Shown: positions 45,888-57,347, counted from the stretch's first letter. The stretch is DNA of 64,000 nt from Botryococcus braunii (GCA_002005505.1 KV908492.1:198914-262913), one strand, 5' to 3'. Notes: a model not told the origin generated them from the letters alone. Program-made: numbers and translations.

Positions 45888-46336
45888 TTTAACGAAGTGA
45901 GACGTGAACTAAGATTTATAACAAGCTAAGCAAGGGTATCAGGCAAGGGTGACACCGAAGGTAGAAATCGAAGTTCCAATCCGTTACAAGTTCGCAGCCC
46001 TCCTCACGCAGGTCGTCCGAGTCTCCAAAGAACAATATATTATGACCAATAAAGATATTTCTAGATGCCTCCCTTGTAACAGAAAACCCAAAGACAATGA
46101 TAACCACCCGAGTTCCTAGTCCACCTATGCGCGGATCCGGCTACGTCGTCCCTCTACGAGATGCTCTCGCGAGCATAACGATATGGATGACGAGAGGAGA
46201 CCCACTAGGATATTACAGTCATTTTCCTACACACAAGGACAACGAGATCTACTCGTATCCCAAAGGGCACGAAGAAACATGAACTACGCGCACATCCTAC
46301 GTGAGACGCGTCGCGCTGACGCGGCATCTCACTACA
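45888..46336 (-). repeat. G3 5' LTR
   Basis: 449 bp. Next to it on the coding side is TTGGTATCGGCGAG (45874-45887 complement), the same primer-binding site as G1. Confidence 0.93.
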
Positions 46337-46721
46337 CTCTGCCAGCGGGATATCCTGGTACTCCAAGTTCTCAATGGCAGTGAGGATCGTCTCCAGCATG
46401 TTGTAGGGGTCTGACTTGGCGGAGGTAATTGCCCAAGCGTCGTTCTGCAAGACTGCAGGTAGCCCCTTATACATATACCTGCAGATCTGGCGGTCGCTCA
46501 GCTGATGGTTATTGGCCTCCAGGGAGGCGGCAATACTGATGACTCGGTGGCATCATTCTTGCACTGTCTCTCCCTTTACCATGCCTTGTTTGAGCCCCTT
46601 GATCCACTTCTCGTTGATTTCCCTGTCCTTCCCTCCAGTGCAGCGGTCTGCCATCCACTGAATGAAGTCAAAAGCGCTCCCCCGCTGTTTGACTTCGTCG
46701 TGCCACATGGACGGGACAGAC
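46337..46721 (-). pseudogene. X4 gag middle segment between G3 and G3'
   Basis: 385 bp of copia gag trapped between two gypsy insertions. Readable parts are SMWHDEVKQRGSAFDFIQW, NEKWIKGLKQGMVKGETVQE, and SDRQICRYMYKGLPAVLQND. It joins HFILQSV (50941) on one side and ESVQVTASAAA (39669) on the other when the insertions and target duplications are removed, proving it is host X4 sequence. Confidence 0.88.
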
Positions 46722-47170
46722 TGTAGTGAGATGCCGCGTCAGCGCGACGCGTCTCACGTAGGATGTGCGCGTAGTTCATGTTTCTTCGTGCCCTTTGGGA
46801 TACGAGTAGATCTCGTTGTCCTTGTGTGTAGGAAAATGACTGTAATATCCTAGTGGGTCTCCTCTCGTCATCCATATCGTTATGCTCGCGAGAGCATCTC
46901 GTAGAGGGACGACGTAGCCGGATCCGCGCATAGGTGGACTAGGAACTCGGGTGGTTATCATTGTCTTTGGGTTTTCTGTTACAAGGGAGGCATCTAGAAA
47001 TATCTTTATTGGTCATAATATATTGTTCTTTGGAGACTCGGACGACCTGCGTGAGGAGGGCTGCGAACTTGTAACGGATTGGAACTTCGATTTCTACCTT
47101 CGGTGTCACCCTTGCCTGATACCCTTGCTTAGCTTGTTATAAATCTTAGTTCACGTCTCACTTCGTTAAA
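46722..47170 (+). repeat. G3' 5' LTR
   Basis: 449 bp, followed by the primer-binding site TTGGTATCGGCGAG at 47171. Confidence 0.93.
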
Positions 47171-47252
47171 TTGGTATCGGCGAGGCGGTTAGAGCCTCGA
47201 ACCGAAGGGAGACGTAGGGAAGGTTGTAATTGCATTGTTCCATTGATATGAT

Positions 47253-48330
47253 GGCGGTTAAACGGAAAGGAAAAAAAAGTACTCCGGTCTCCCCCTTAAA
47301 GAGAAAGAAATTTTGGAAGGTTTGGAAAAGGAAGGTATTGAAGTCGATGATCTTTTGGAAGAGTCCGAAACGGAATTGCATCTGGCCCCATCGCCCAAAC
47401 CGACCACACCCAAAACGAAACCCAAACCCACTCCTTTGAAGACACCCTTGAAGAAAAATAAGACTAAATCCCTAATTCTACGGTTATTGAAGCGGATTGA
47501 GGCCTTGGAGGGAGAACGAGCATCCAAGCGGACGTCATCCACCACTAACGTCGTGCGTGTGCCTACACCAGCCATGTTTACAGGAAAAAGAGGAAGCTTC
47601 CAATTCTTTGCTAGTAAGGTGGAATCATATGTGAACATTTCAAATGTGTCAAGGGACAAGTGGGTGGCAGTCGCGCTGCAATGTATGGAGGAGCGACCTA
47701 CAAAGGTGTGGGGGACATACCTCAAAAGGAAGGAAAGGGAAGGAGGTCAAACAGAGCCAACATGGGAAGACTTTAAAAATTTTATGGGAAATCGATACGA
47801 CTCTACAGATTTGGTTATGGCTGCCCGGCAGAAATTAGACCATGTTTATCAAGGGCAAGAAAGCGTTGAAAGATACATAGAAAGGTTTATTTCCTTGTTG
47901 AGTGATGTAGAAACCGAACATGACATCTGCGAAAATGATAAAATATATATGTTCCTCAAAGGCCTGAATGCTCCTATTAGAGTTGCTTGCACAGTTAACC
48001 CTCAAACTGGTGTCAGGTTCACAAGCCTCGACTCATTGTGCACTTATGTGGTGCAATATGAAAGCAACTTAAAATCAGGGGGGATGCTGAGGGGACAGGA
48101 AGGAAGGAAGGTTCTCAACGTTGTGAAGAGGACTCCAACAAGCACGCCGGCATACTTTCCGGGATTCACCCAGGTGCCTGTGCTTGGAGCCGTCGGACAC
48201 AACGTTGGTGGGAAGTTAGATTCTCGGACAAGCGTCCCCTCCGAGCGCCAGTGTTATTTCTGCAAAAACTTTGGTCACGAGCAATGGCAATGTCAGGGCA
48301 AGCGGGACTACTTGCAAAGGAAGAGCAGGC
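47253..48330 (+). pseudogene. G3' gag
   Basis: Same gag as G3: ATG near 47253, shift at the A8 run near 47271, main frame from about 47280. The zinc knuckle CYFCKNFGHEQWQC lies at about 48257. Gag is cut just after LQRKSR, where an 8-bp microhomology joins it to downstream pol sequence. Confidence 0.9.
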
Positions 48331-49357
48331 TGAACTGGTGGACATCACCGGGGAGGAAGCCTCAAGTGAGGCCGACCTGGCGGACACCGACAAACCTATG
48401 GACGACACCCCCGTCGTCACAAAACCCCCCAGTAGTACCGCACCTTGGAAGTGGGGACAGGAACAACAGGAAGCATTTGACAACATAAAGGAAGCTTTGG
48501 TAAGTGCCCCTATCTTAACACTCCCGGACGTACGTCGGCCATTTAAGGTAGTGTGCGATGCATGCGATTACGGCGTGGGAGCTGTGCTATTTCAAGATGG
48601 AAAGGTTTGTGCGTATTTCAGTAAAAAGTTGGGAGCAAGCGAGAGGAACTACAGTGCCACGGAACGGGAGTTATTGGCTGTAGTGTATGCTCTCACGGAA
48701 TGGAGATGTTATTTGTTAGGTAAGCCAGTAACGGTGGTGACGGATCACAAGTGCAACACCTTCTTGGGTCAACAGGTGGGGCTTAGTCCTCGGAGGGCTC
48801 GGTGGGCCGAGCGCCTGCAGGAGTTTGAGATTGAATGGGTATGGGAACCGGGCAAGACCAACATTGCGGATCCGCTCTCCAGGTGTCACTTCACTCAACA
48901 CCCTGGACCTGGGGGGAGGGACAATGGGGCTGCTGTGGCCGGGGCTGCCCTCCGGCGCAAGCGTCGGCGCACCAGTCCGGACTCCCTCACCCCCTCCAGC
49001 CGGGATGTCGAGGGTACCCTCACAGCTCGGGTCCGCAAGGTCCCCAAGGTCACGCTCCCGGGGCCCGCTCACGAGACCCCAAGCTCCCTCGGCACGATGG
49101 AGCAAATCGGGTTGGCCAGCCCGAGTGAGCTTACCCGCGAGACCGATGGGTACGAATCCCTACTTGGCAAACTTGAGAAGGCTTACACATACGATCCGTG
49201 GTTGGCAGCGCGTGCGAATAGAAGGAAGGTTAGTCTAAAGGGAGGCTTTTGGGAGAGGAATGGACGGAAATATGTTCCTGCATTGTTTGAGGAAAAGGAA
49301 AGATGGGGAACTTGTCGTGGAGAACCTACGACGTGGAATTTTGGAAGCTTTACATGA
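48331..49357 (+). pseudogene. G3' pol remnant: linker joined to RNase H
   Basis: A segment of the protease-RT linker (EQAELVDITGEEASSEAD ... VTKPPSST) is joined directly to the start of RNase H (APWKWGQEQQEAFDNIKEAL, VVCDACDYGVGAVLF, WEPGKTNIADPLSR). Protease and RT catalytic domains are deleted, so the copy cannot replicate alone. The frame ends at 49357 with the same frameshift as G3. Confidence 0.9.
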
Positions 49358-49808
49358 TCCACCTCATGTTGGTCACCCTGGAGTAACTCGCATGTACGAG
49401 CTTGTAACAAGGGAATGGTATTGGCCGGGAATGTATGAGGATGTCAAAGCCTATGTTGCTCATTGTGACTCTTGTCAACGAGTCAAGGCTCGGAATACTT
49501 TGCCTGCTGGTCTTCTTCACCCCTTACAAATACCAGCAAGGAAGTGGCAAAGTGTGTCTATGGACTTTATTACTAACCTCCCAAAGACCCCAAGTGGACA
49601 TGATGCGATTTGGGTTGTTGTGGATAGGCTTAGCAAGTGTGCTCATTTTGCTGCTACAACCATGAATGCTGATGCTTATACTCTAGCACAATTGTTAAGG
49701 ACATGGGTGTGGATGTATCGTGGATCCCGGGTGTGGTGGCATTGTGGATCACAAGCCACTCACTGGCGAACGCGGCCGCACTCTGGACGATCCGAACGAG
49801 CCAAATGA
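49260..49808 (+). pseudogene. G3' integrase, internally deleted
   Basis: The same truncated integrase as G3: HHCC finger and SMDFITNLP present, remainder of the catalytic core absent, out-of-frame tail to 49808. Confidence 0.87.
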
Positions 49809-50487
49809 GGATAGCTGGAAATAACTTGCACAGGTCACGCGTTGTTGCCACAAGAAAGTGGAAGAGTACAGAGAGAGTCACGGGCTCCCGCCATTGCCTC
49901 CCAAGGGCACGACTCCTAGGGTCCACCCTTAGGGTCCCGTCGACCGGTTGGCCCTCCTTGGAGGGGTCTCTCTGTATGGCCATATGGACTTTGGATAGGC
50001 TAGGGTAAGGCTGCCTTACCCGGTAGGGTTGACCATGGGTCCCTTACCTGGATAGATTTTTGTGCACATTAGGTGTATGGCCTTTTCACTTCACTACCAC
50101 ACCTGATCAATATGGTGCAATACTGGCGTAATACTGGACTATATGTGGAAATTGGACTCCCCTTGGACTCTGGACTTTTGGACATCTGGACTTTTAGCTC
50201 TGCCCTTGTGTCTCATTTTGGCTGTTCATCATGTGGACTTTCGTTTTTCTCTCAGTGTTTTGTCTTTTGTTCTGTTAGTCATGCCTGATCCTTGTTCTTA
50301 TTGCATTATGGTGGGGACCCCGATACGCAGCATTCGGCTGGGGTCTGGCAACACGGGAGGCGGGTTGCCCGTAGGTCTAAGTCTGAGTCTCCGCATGTTG
50401 GAAGGTCTTGTTCCTTTGTTTGTCTTGTCTGTTTGTTGTTGCGCTCTGCCTTCTGCGCGGGGACGCACAGGAATAAGGGGGGGAGTA

Positions 50488-50936
50488 TGTAGTGAGATGC
50501 CGCGTCAGCGCGACGCGTCTCACGTAGGATGTGCGCGTAGTTCATGTTTCTTCGTGCCCTTTGGGATACGAGTAGATCTCGTTGTCCTTGTGTGTAGGAA
50601 AATGACTGTAATATCCTAGTGGGTCTCCTCTCGTCATCCATATCGTTATGCTCGCGAGAGCATCTCGTAGAGGGACGACGTAGCCGGATCCGCGCATAGG
50701 TGGACTAGGAACTCGGGTGGTTATCATTGTCTTTGGGTTTTCTGTTACAAGGGAGGCATCTAGAAATATCTTTATTGGTCATAATATATTGTTCTTTGGA
50801 GACTCGGACGACCTGCGTGAGGAGGGCTGCGAACTTGTAACGGATTGGAACTTCGATTTCTACCTTCGGTGTCACCCTTGCCTGATACCCTTGCTTAGCT
50901 TGTTATAAATCTTAGTTCACGTCTCACTTCGTTAAA
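50488..50936 (+). repeat. G3' 3' LTR
   Basis: 449 bp, preceded by the polypurine run AAGGGGGGGAGTA (50475-50487). Confidence 0.93.
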
Positions 50937-51285
50937 CAGACTGCAAAATGAAATGTTTTACTGCTGCGTTCTCTGCGGTCTTAGGCATAGCTGTCTCCAA
51001 CGCTCCCATTGCTCCTTTTTGCATTGCGCAGGACTCCAGCTCTTCACGCCAGGCCCTGAAATTAGTGCGATCAGCCTTCAGCTGCGTAGACATCTTGGGA
51101 TTGGAGGAGTTCATCGTGTATGCATACGAGCTGGCTGCAGTGCCTCCAGTGGTCTGTCCTGACTGTCCAGCTCCTGAGGAGGCCGTGCTGCCTCCTGCTG
51201 GTGTTGCCATAGTCTCTGTACTGCTGGGATTACTTTCAGAAACCTTGCTTTGGGAACGAGTTTGAGGTCTGGTCATACACTTCAC
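50937..51285 (-). pseudogene. X4 gag N-terminus
   Basis: ATG at 51285. Ser/Thr/Gly-rich N-terminus, then a copia gag start (STQLKADRTNFRAWREELES, where the W region resembles the usual N-terminal copia gag signature) to AVKHFILQSV, cut by G3'. Continues at 46721. Confidence 0.87.
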
Positions 51286-51688
51286 TTGCTCTCACAGCGT
51301 TCAGCCTGACACAGCTGGTTTAAGTATACCCTTCAAGCGTACACCACAGCACTTTCAAGTATTCCACCCTTTCGAGGTCTAGCATGTACCCTTAATATGC
51401 AAGATATGCAAAATATTCTTCAGCAATTCAATTGCCTGACCACCCGGACCTACTGACGGTCTCACGACAACGATGACGGGTGATAATCTCAGGTCACTTC
51501 ACGGAAAAAAACTTCCCAAGATATTGAAGACTCTGTCGGTAGGCCTTCTGAGTGAATATCCAGTTGTTCTTTTTTTACTTCTTCTTGCCGTCAGGCGAGT
51601 CCGTGGAAAACCCAGTACAGATGCATCCGATGATGCCATGCACTCCTGTCTGCCCTTGGCTCAGCTGGAAGGGCGTGGGCCCATAACC
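51286..51688 (-). other. X4 5' untranslated leader
   Basis: About 400 bp without coding signal between the X4 5' LTR and gag. Confidence 0.7.
51670..51688 (-). promoter_or_regulatory. X4 primer-binding site (initiator tRNA-Met half)
   Basis: Minus strand directly after the LTR reads GGTTATGGGCCCACGC. This is complementary to the anticodon arm of eukaryotic initiator tRNA-Met (...GGGCCCAUAACC), not to a tRNA 3' end. Drosophila copia and relatives prime from such a 5' half-tRNA. The LTR end itself holds GCCCATAACC, so a 10-bp hairpin with a 7-nt loop spans the LTR/primer-site junction. Confidence 0.78.
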
Positions 51689-52389
51689 TGTAAAAGGTTA
51701 TGGGCAATGGCGTATCCTGTAAGCAAGCAGACAGGTCGTAAGTTCGTGCCTCTTCAGCTACAGTCCTTGACGACTGTCTGCTCTTTAGACACATGCAACT
51801 GCATGAACAAGACTGGCATCCTTATGTGCCCAGTATCTTTCCAAACCAGTTCCGTTACATGTTGATCTGTCAATGAGCATCTACACACGGATAAGCTCCT
51901 GACGGCTGAAAGCAAGTACCTTCCTATACTCAATCAAGACTCCGTCCCTTAGCTGTTTGGGAGATTTGATTGTCCACTAAGATGGTTCACTTACAAACAA
52001 GCAATCAAACATGAACACATTACCAATACACACCCTGCGTCACCGCACCTGTAAGCAAGCAGACAGGTCGTAAGTTCGTGCCTCTTCAGCTACAGTCCTT
52101 GACGACTGTCTGCTCTTTAGACACATGCAACTGCATGAACAAGACTGGCATCCTTATGTGCCCAGTATCTTTCCAAACCAGTTGCTCGACTGTGCGGTGA
52201 TCGCAGCTTTAATAGTCCTTTCACACTAACGCGTAATCTAAATCAGATTGTACCTTATGTTCGAAATAGACCTCATCCGAACGTGTCTTGAGGTACCTTA
52301 TGTGGATAGTGGACCCGTATCCTAATAATGTACATTTGAAGATCACCTAAAGCACAAGGCATTCTAGAATGTATGTTCACAACTCAACA
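51689..52389 (-). repeat. X4 5' LTR
   Basis: 701 bp; a handful of differences from the 3' LTR. Target duplication TTTAC follows at 52390. Confidence 0.94.
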
Positions 52390-55172
52390 TTTACATTCCT
52401 AGAGGACAGGACCTCCTTCTCCTTTGCACCATTTTGGTTAGGTGATCTGACCCTTGTTGCTCCTGCTATCGCATCGTCTTTGGCAAAGTAAGATCCAGGT
52501 ATATACTTATCAGGTTGAGCAAGTGTCTCTCTAAGATCATACCTCCTCATCCCACCTCTTACCCTGTCCTGCGCCTCATCCCCACTGTCAGACTCCTGTG
52601 ATGAGCGGTCCTGATCCGAGTCACTACCGGGATCATTTTCACCATCTCCTGGCTGCTCCTGCTCATCCCCTGGGCCCATTGACTCTTCCCCTAAGACGCC
52701 TGGACCATGTGTATCCCTGTTACCACTCTCTTCCGCCTGAGCTTGTTGCCTTAGTACTTCATTGAGTCTCTGCAACACTTCTAGGTTAGCTGGTAGGATT
52801 TGGTCTTTTTCCCCTTCCAGCTTCCCTGTTCATGTCCACTGCCTCAGCAATGTCAACTGGGACAAAATCCCAGTTCTCTTCGTCTGCAGAGCTTGGCACC
52901 TGATCACAGTTTACATCACGTGGGAAATCAGGGGGCAGTTGGGTATCAGTAGAGAGAGTGTGGATACCCAATTTGTCTTCACATTTTTTGACACCTTGAT
53001 CTTATCCCCAACCAGCACTCTATATGCCTTAGATGCTGGTTCGTACCCGACAAACATTCCTGCCTCTGATCTAGGAGAAAAGGCAGACAGATCCTTGTCA
53101 GGCGTTTTGATGTATGCCAGACAGCCAAATACCCTCAAGTAATGAACAGCAGGCTTCCTGCCAAATAATAGCTCATAAGGGGTAGCGGTCTTCCCCTTAA
53201 TTGCCCTGAGGTTTAGTAACCTAACAGCAGTAGGCAGCGCTTCGGTCCACAAGCTTTGTGGAGCCTTAGCCTGTAGCAGCAACATTCTAACCTTCTCTTT
53301 CAAGGAGCGGTTAAAGCGTTCCGCCCGGCCATTTTGTTGCGGGGTATAAGGGGCAGACGTCTCGTGTCTTATCCCCTTCGAGTGAAAGAACTCACGCAAA
53401 TCTGAGTTTACAAACTCAGTCCTTCTATCAGTCCTGACAACTTTTACAGTATGGCCCGTCTGATTTTCTAAGTACAGGAGAATTGCTCTAACAGCATCAC
53501 CCACCTGAGACTTCAGGACCAATGGCCCTTGCAACACCCGCCTTTGAGAAATCATCCAGCATGGTGAGCATGTATCTCTCTCCTTCAGCACCCGGTACAG
53601 GCAGTTCACCCACAATATCCATGTGGACAATCTCTAATCGCTCTGTAGCCGTTGCCGGAGAGCGTGGGTAGCTCTCTCTAGTCTGCTTCCCCAGAACACA
53701 AACCTCACAATGTGAGTGACCATGATTGCAAGGTGATAATGACGTCTCAATGCCTTTCACCATATCTTCGGTTTGCAAGCGTTCCATGTTTTTACTGCTA
53801 GGGTGTCCTAGTCTTGCATGCCATAAGTCGTACTCTGAACACTTGTGTGCAATGCCAGCAACATGGGGCAACTTTACTGACTGACATATCACTGAGCAGA
53901 AGTATAGTCCTCTTTCTTTTGTCACTTCTACTTGAAACGATGACTTCTGACAGCAAACATGTGTGACTTCTCGTAGTGGATTTGTTGAAAAATTTAAACC
54001 ATCAACAACTCCAGCAGACACTGACATTAAATTTTCCAATGCAGTTGGAACAAATTCAACATCTCTCAATATGCATGTATTTCCCTGCTGATCCACCAAG
54101 CACACGGTCCCACATGCCTTACGCTGCGCCACGTGTTCGCCAGTGGCTAGATTTAAACCCTTTGGAATTGGATGTTATGCATCAGACGTACATCATTACA
54201 CACATGTGTGGAGGCCACAGAATCTATCACCCACTGTGAGGACAATTCACCTGAGTCAGAGGAGTATGTAGTTGCCATTCCTCCTACAATATTTTGAGGT
54301 CGCCCTCTGCCAGCCAGGATTGCAGCCCTTCTGGCGCAATCATCTTTGTACTTCTGACAATTCAGCCTGATGTGACCCTCCTCTAAGCAGAACCAGCACC
54401 CATGAAAGTTGGTAGGCACGTCATGGGGCATGCCCCTGGGTCTATTGCCATCAAACCCAGGTGCATTCTTTGGTCTAGGGGGACCAGAGGGAACAAGATT
54501 TGCAGAAGCAGAGGGAGCTTTCTCCTGATCAATGCCCAGAAACTTGGCACATGCACTGATACGAGATACAACCTCATCCTCCTCTTTCCCCACACAGGAA
54601 TCATACAAATGGGACTGACTGTGGGTAAAGGCCTTGGGAAGACAGCTAACTATACCCATGGCAAGGCGCTCCTCATCAACAGGGTGTTTGTTAGCCCTCA
54701 AACCTCTAGCCAGCTTGTACTTCATGGCCACAAATGCCATGGAAGTCTGGGCATCCTCAGTTTTACCTGAGTCAAGCAAAAAGGCCCATTTTGACATGAG
54801 CTTCTGGTTCTTTCCGCCAGTGAACTTGCCTTTCAGCCAGTCATACGCCTCCTTGGCTGAAGGCTTGTCGAGAGCTGCATCAACCCACTCATCTGGAGTT
54901 TTTTCAGTAACTAGGCTCTTAGCCAAAGCATCACCTGGTGTGTCAGGATGTTCCTCGTCCAAACACACCTTGATTTTCTTGCTACTAGCAACATTCTCTA
55001 CATCCTTCATCCATCTGAAACCATTTATGCATAACACATCAAGTGATTGGGCCAACTTCTGTGTGTTATAGACTGGGTTTAGTGGGTCTCCTGTGCTGCC
55101 TGATACAACAGCTGCAGTAACACCTGTACCAGTTGCTCCACCCGGAGCAGATGCACCAGCTGACCCACTCAT
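52390..55172 (-). pseudogene. Element H gag-protease-integrase (N-terminal part of gag-pol)
   Basis: ATG at 55172. Gag similar to K (FRWMKDVENVASSKKIKVCLDEEHPDT), zinc knuckle CWFCLEEGHIRLNC, then protease WVIDSVASTH, where V replaces G of the usual DSGAS. HHCC finger LWHARLGHPSSKN ... HCEVCVLGK, and integrase HMDIVGEL, RTDRRTEFVN, PQQNGRAERFNRSLKEK. Frame breaks occur near 54150, 53500-53600 and 52900. It ends at SSRNV, where X4 is inserted; K reads SSKNIKVPEDW at the same place, and H resumes with IPNDWFEA at 34429. Confidence 0.9.
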
Positions 55173-55653
55173 GAAGGCAATCTGTGATCAAATTCAGCAG
55201 CTAATGACTTAAGGATCTCAATTACAATTAACAAGCGATACAGCGATGTATTCAAGGGACATTCAATGCCAGAGTTTGACAGCTCTTCAACTTCTTTATG
55301 CAGTGAACCAACCCAATACCTGTGCTGTACAAAATTCAATTCCCAGAACTTTCAAGCTTAGTCAACCAACGGCTCCCTAAACGGTCGATAGGGATGCTTT
55401 ACTTCACTTCCAATGCGTACGTTTCTTTGTGTTTCTTTCCAGGCAAGTCCAATGTCACAATATCGTTCAAATAGATAACAGGCACGATCGATGGCCGATG
55501 CAACTTGCACTAACGGGACTTTCCCAACGAAATACTTTTCGCACGCGTCACAGCAGAAGCATCTTCTGCGGAGATGTTCAACGTCAAAGAGGGTGGCGTT
55601 CGCTCGCTGCGCCTCTAAGCGTCGAGACCCCATGGATGTGGGCCCAGAACCAT

Positions 55654-56775
55654 TGTGATCTGCAAAGATCCAAAGGTGTTATATTAATCATAAATGGTGA
55701 CTATACTCACAAGTATATCATCCATGTACTATCAGTTTGACCAAGACATACATAGTCCACAGCGTCAAACTGATGAACAATTCACGTACAGCAATTGCTT
55801 CCACAGAAGTTACTCACAACAAGTGAGAGAGAAAGAAAGCAATTCGCATGAGTCCATTCAGGAGTCGGCTTAACAAGCCAAAGAGATCGAATGACTTACA
55901 AACTACTGTCGGACGAACACACACACTAACTAGTCTTACCTGCAAAGATCCAAAGGTGTTATATTAATCATAAATGATGACTATACTCACAAGTATATCA
56001 TCCTGTGAACACACTAACACCTTTAGTTCATTGCATATGATGAACCTTATCTATAAGCACCCCTCAGCCGTCACATAGCTGACTTACCATGTACTTAATC
56101 AGTTTGACCAAGACATACATAGTCGACAGCGTCAAACTGATGAACAATTCTGCAACATTCACATACCCATATTAGTCTCTGATCATCAAAACGGCACTTA
56201 TGGCCGTGATCAAAAACATGACCGGCAGAGCCCCGACTTACCACGTATAGCAATTGCTTCCACAGAAGTTACTCACAACAAGTGAGAGAGAAAGAAAGCA
56301 ATTCACATGAGTCCATTCAGGAGTCGGCTTAACAAGCCAAAGAGATCGAATGACTGCCTGGTGGTCCGGGTTCTCTGGCTATCTGTACTCAGATCAGCGC
56401 GTGGGAAACGCGCTGTCCAGCACTGCTACTGGCCTTTTTCACGAACATTAGGACATGCTCAAGGTTCCTATCCACAGAATTTGGACCCTTATCCTACAGT
56501 AACACATTTATTAACTCTAGATGCATGTCTTCCAGCCACTAAAGGCTGGAAGGTATTTACAGCCATAGAATAAATATCTTTCAATGCATTAATACTCATA
56601 GATTGATCGTTCATAGCCATTGTCAAGATGTCTTTACCTTGAGTTAACTGCTTGGTTAACTTACAGCTAATGATTACATGTGATTGTACCTTCACGCATG
56701 CACGCACGCACGCACGTGCACGCACGCACGCACGCACGTTAATTAACATGACATAATGAAGTACAAAACCCAACA
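55654..56775 (-). repeat. H 5' LTR (same unspliced plus spliced arrangement)
   Basis: About 1122 bp. Spliced-form copy: exons A 55660-55722, B 55723-55782 (60 nt, 2-nt deletion), C 55783-55894; 45-nt spacer to 55939. Intron-containing copy: A 55940-56002, intron 1 56003-56087 (85 nt), B 56088-56149, intron 2 56150-56241 (92 nt), C 56242-56353. Exon lengths match the 3' LTR while intron lengths differ. Internal to it, GGTTCTGGGCCCAC (minus strand, about 55640-55653) resembles the X4 initiator-Met primer site with one mismatch. Confidence 0.88.
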
Positions 56776-57347
56776 GAATGACACCCACTACCTCACACTG
56801 GAATGAGGCCATTCGAGTGCTGAAGTACTTGAGAGATACGAGAGAATTAGCTCTTACTCTGGGTGGAAAGGGGCCTGAGCTAGAAGGCTGTGTTGATGCC
56901 GACTATGCTGGGGACCTGGACCACAGGTATTCCACCACTGGCTATGTTCTATCAGTCTATGGTAGTGCCGTGGTTTGGGGAAGCAAGAAGCAGAGCTCAG
57001 TTGCTACCTCAACTGTGCAAGCCGAGTTTATGGCAGCCGGCCATATTGTGAAGGAAGCCAACTGGCTTAGGGGCTTCTTGGAAGAGATCGGGGCTGCACC
57101 TTGGAGGGTCAAAATTTTCTGTGACAACCAAGGATGCATTTCCAATTTACGGAACCCCCTTTATTCCAAATTCACAAAGCATGTTGCAGTAAGCTTCCAC
57201 TATGCTAGCGAAGCTATGGCACTTGGGCAGGTAGATATCCTCTATGTAGAATCTGCTCGAAATGTGGCTGACATTATGACCAAGCCACTTGCTAAGCCCG
57301 TGTTTGTTGGTCATCGTGATTCACTAGGTTTGAGAAGATACACATAA
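56776..57347 (+). pseudogene. Element Y RNase H (family X)
   Basis: An open 190-codon frame from MTPTTSHWNEAIRVLKYL through DADYAGDLDHR, CDNQGCISNLRN and NVADIMTKPLAK to TAA at 57347. It is the 3' remainder of Y, whose gag/protease part ends at 31631. The intervening integrase and RT are not found anywhere beside H. Followed by the polypurine tract AAGGGGAAG. Confidence 0.9.

Larger units (their letters stand above)
39674..46336 (-). mobile_element. Gypsy element G3 in X4 gag
   Basis: 6663 bp with 449-bp LTRs at 39674-40122 and 45888-46336. The target duplication CTCTG is at 39669-39673 and 46337-46341. LTRs start TGTAGTGAG and end CGTTAAA, an unusual terminus lacking CA. The element has gag, protease, RT, RNase H and a deleted integrase, and carries a 475-bp solo LTR in RT. 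Confidence 0.94.
46722..50936 (+). mobile_element. Gypsy element G3', deletion derivative in opposite orientation
   Basis: 4215 bp with 449-bp LTRs (46722-47170, 50488-50936) and target duplication CAGAC (46717-46721 and 50937-50941). Nearly identical to G3 where shared, but it lacks the protease/RT block through two deletions (joints near 48323-48330 and 48440). A separate insertion, not an inverted duplication of G3. Confidence 0.94.
34430..52389 (-). mobile_element. Copia element X4 (family X), complete but interrupted
   Basis: A full-length family X element bounded by 701-bp LTRs, with a perfect TTTAC duplication (34425-34429 and 52390-52394), inserted in H pol. Its gag contains G3 (39674-46336) and G3' (46722-50936); removing them gives a continuous gag. 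The LTRs differ at only a few positions, so insertion was recent. Confidence 0.95.
31632..56775 (-). mobile_element. Copia element H (nested; carries X4, G3, G3')
   Basis: A Ty1/copia element with diverged LTRs at 31632-32778 and 55654-56775. Its internal region is 32779-34429 plus 52390-55653. X4 (34430-52389) is inserted in its polyprotein with target duplication TTTAC. It is inserted within family X element Y. No target duplication is found around H, and a large part of Y is missing, so its flanks are rearranged. It is homologous to intact element K. Confidence 0.9.

Noticed and set aside
39674..50936. A ~11-kb palindrome (G3 and G3') as an inverted duplication or cruciform
   Set aside because: Each arm has its own, different 5-bp target duplication (CTCTG, CAGAC) and the 385-bp centre is X4 gag, so these are two independent insertions in opposite orientation.
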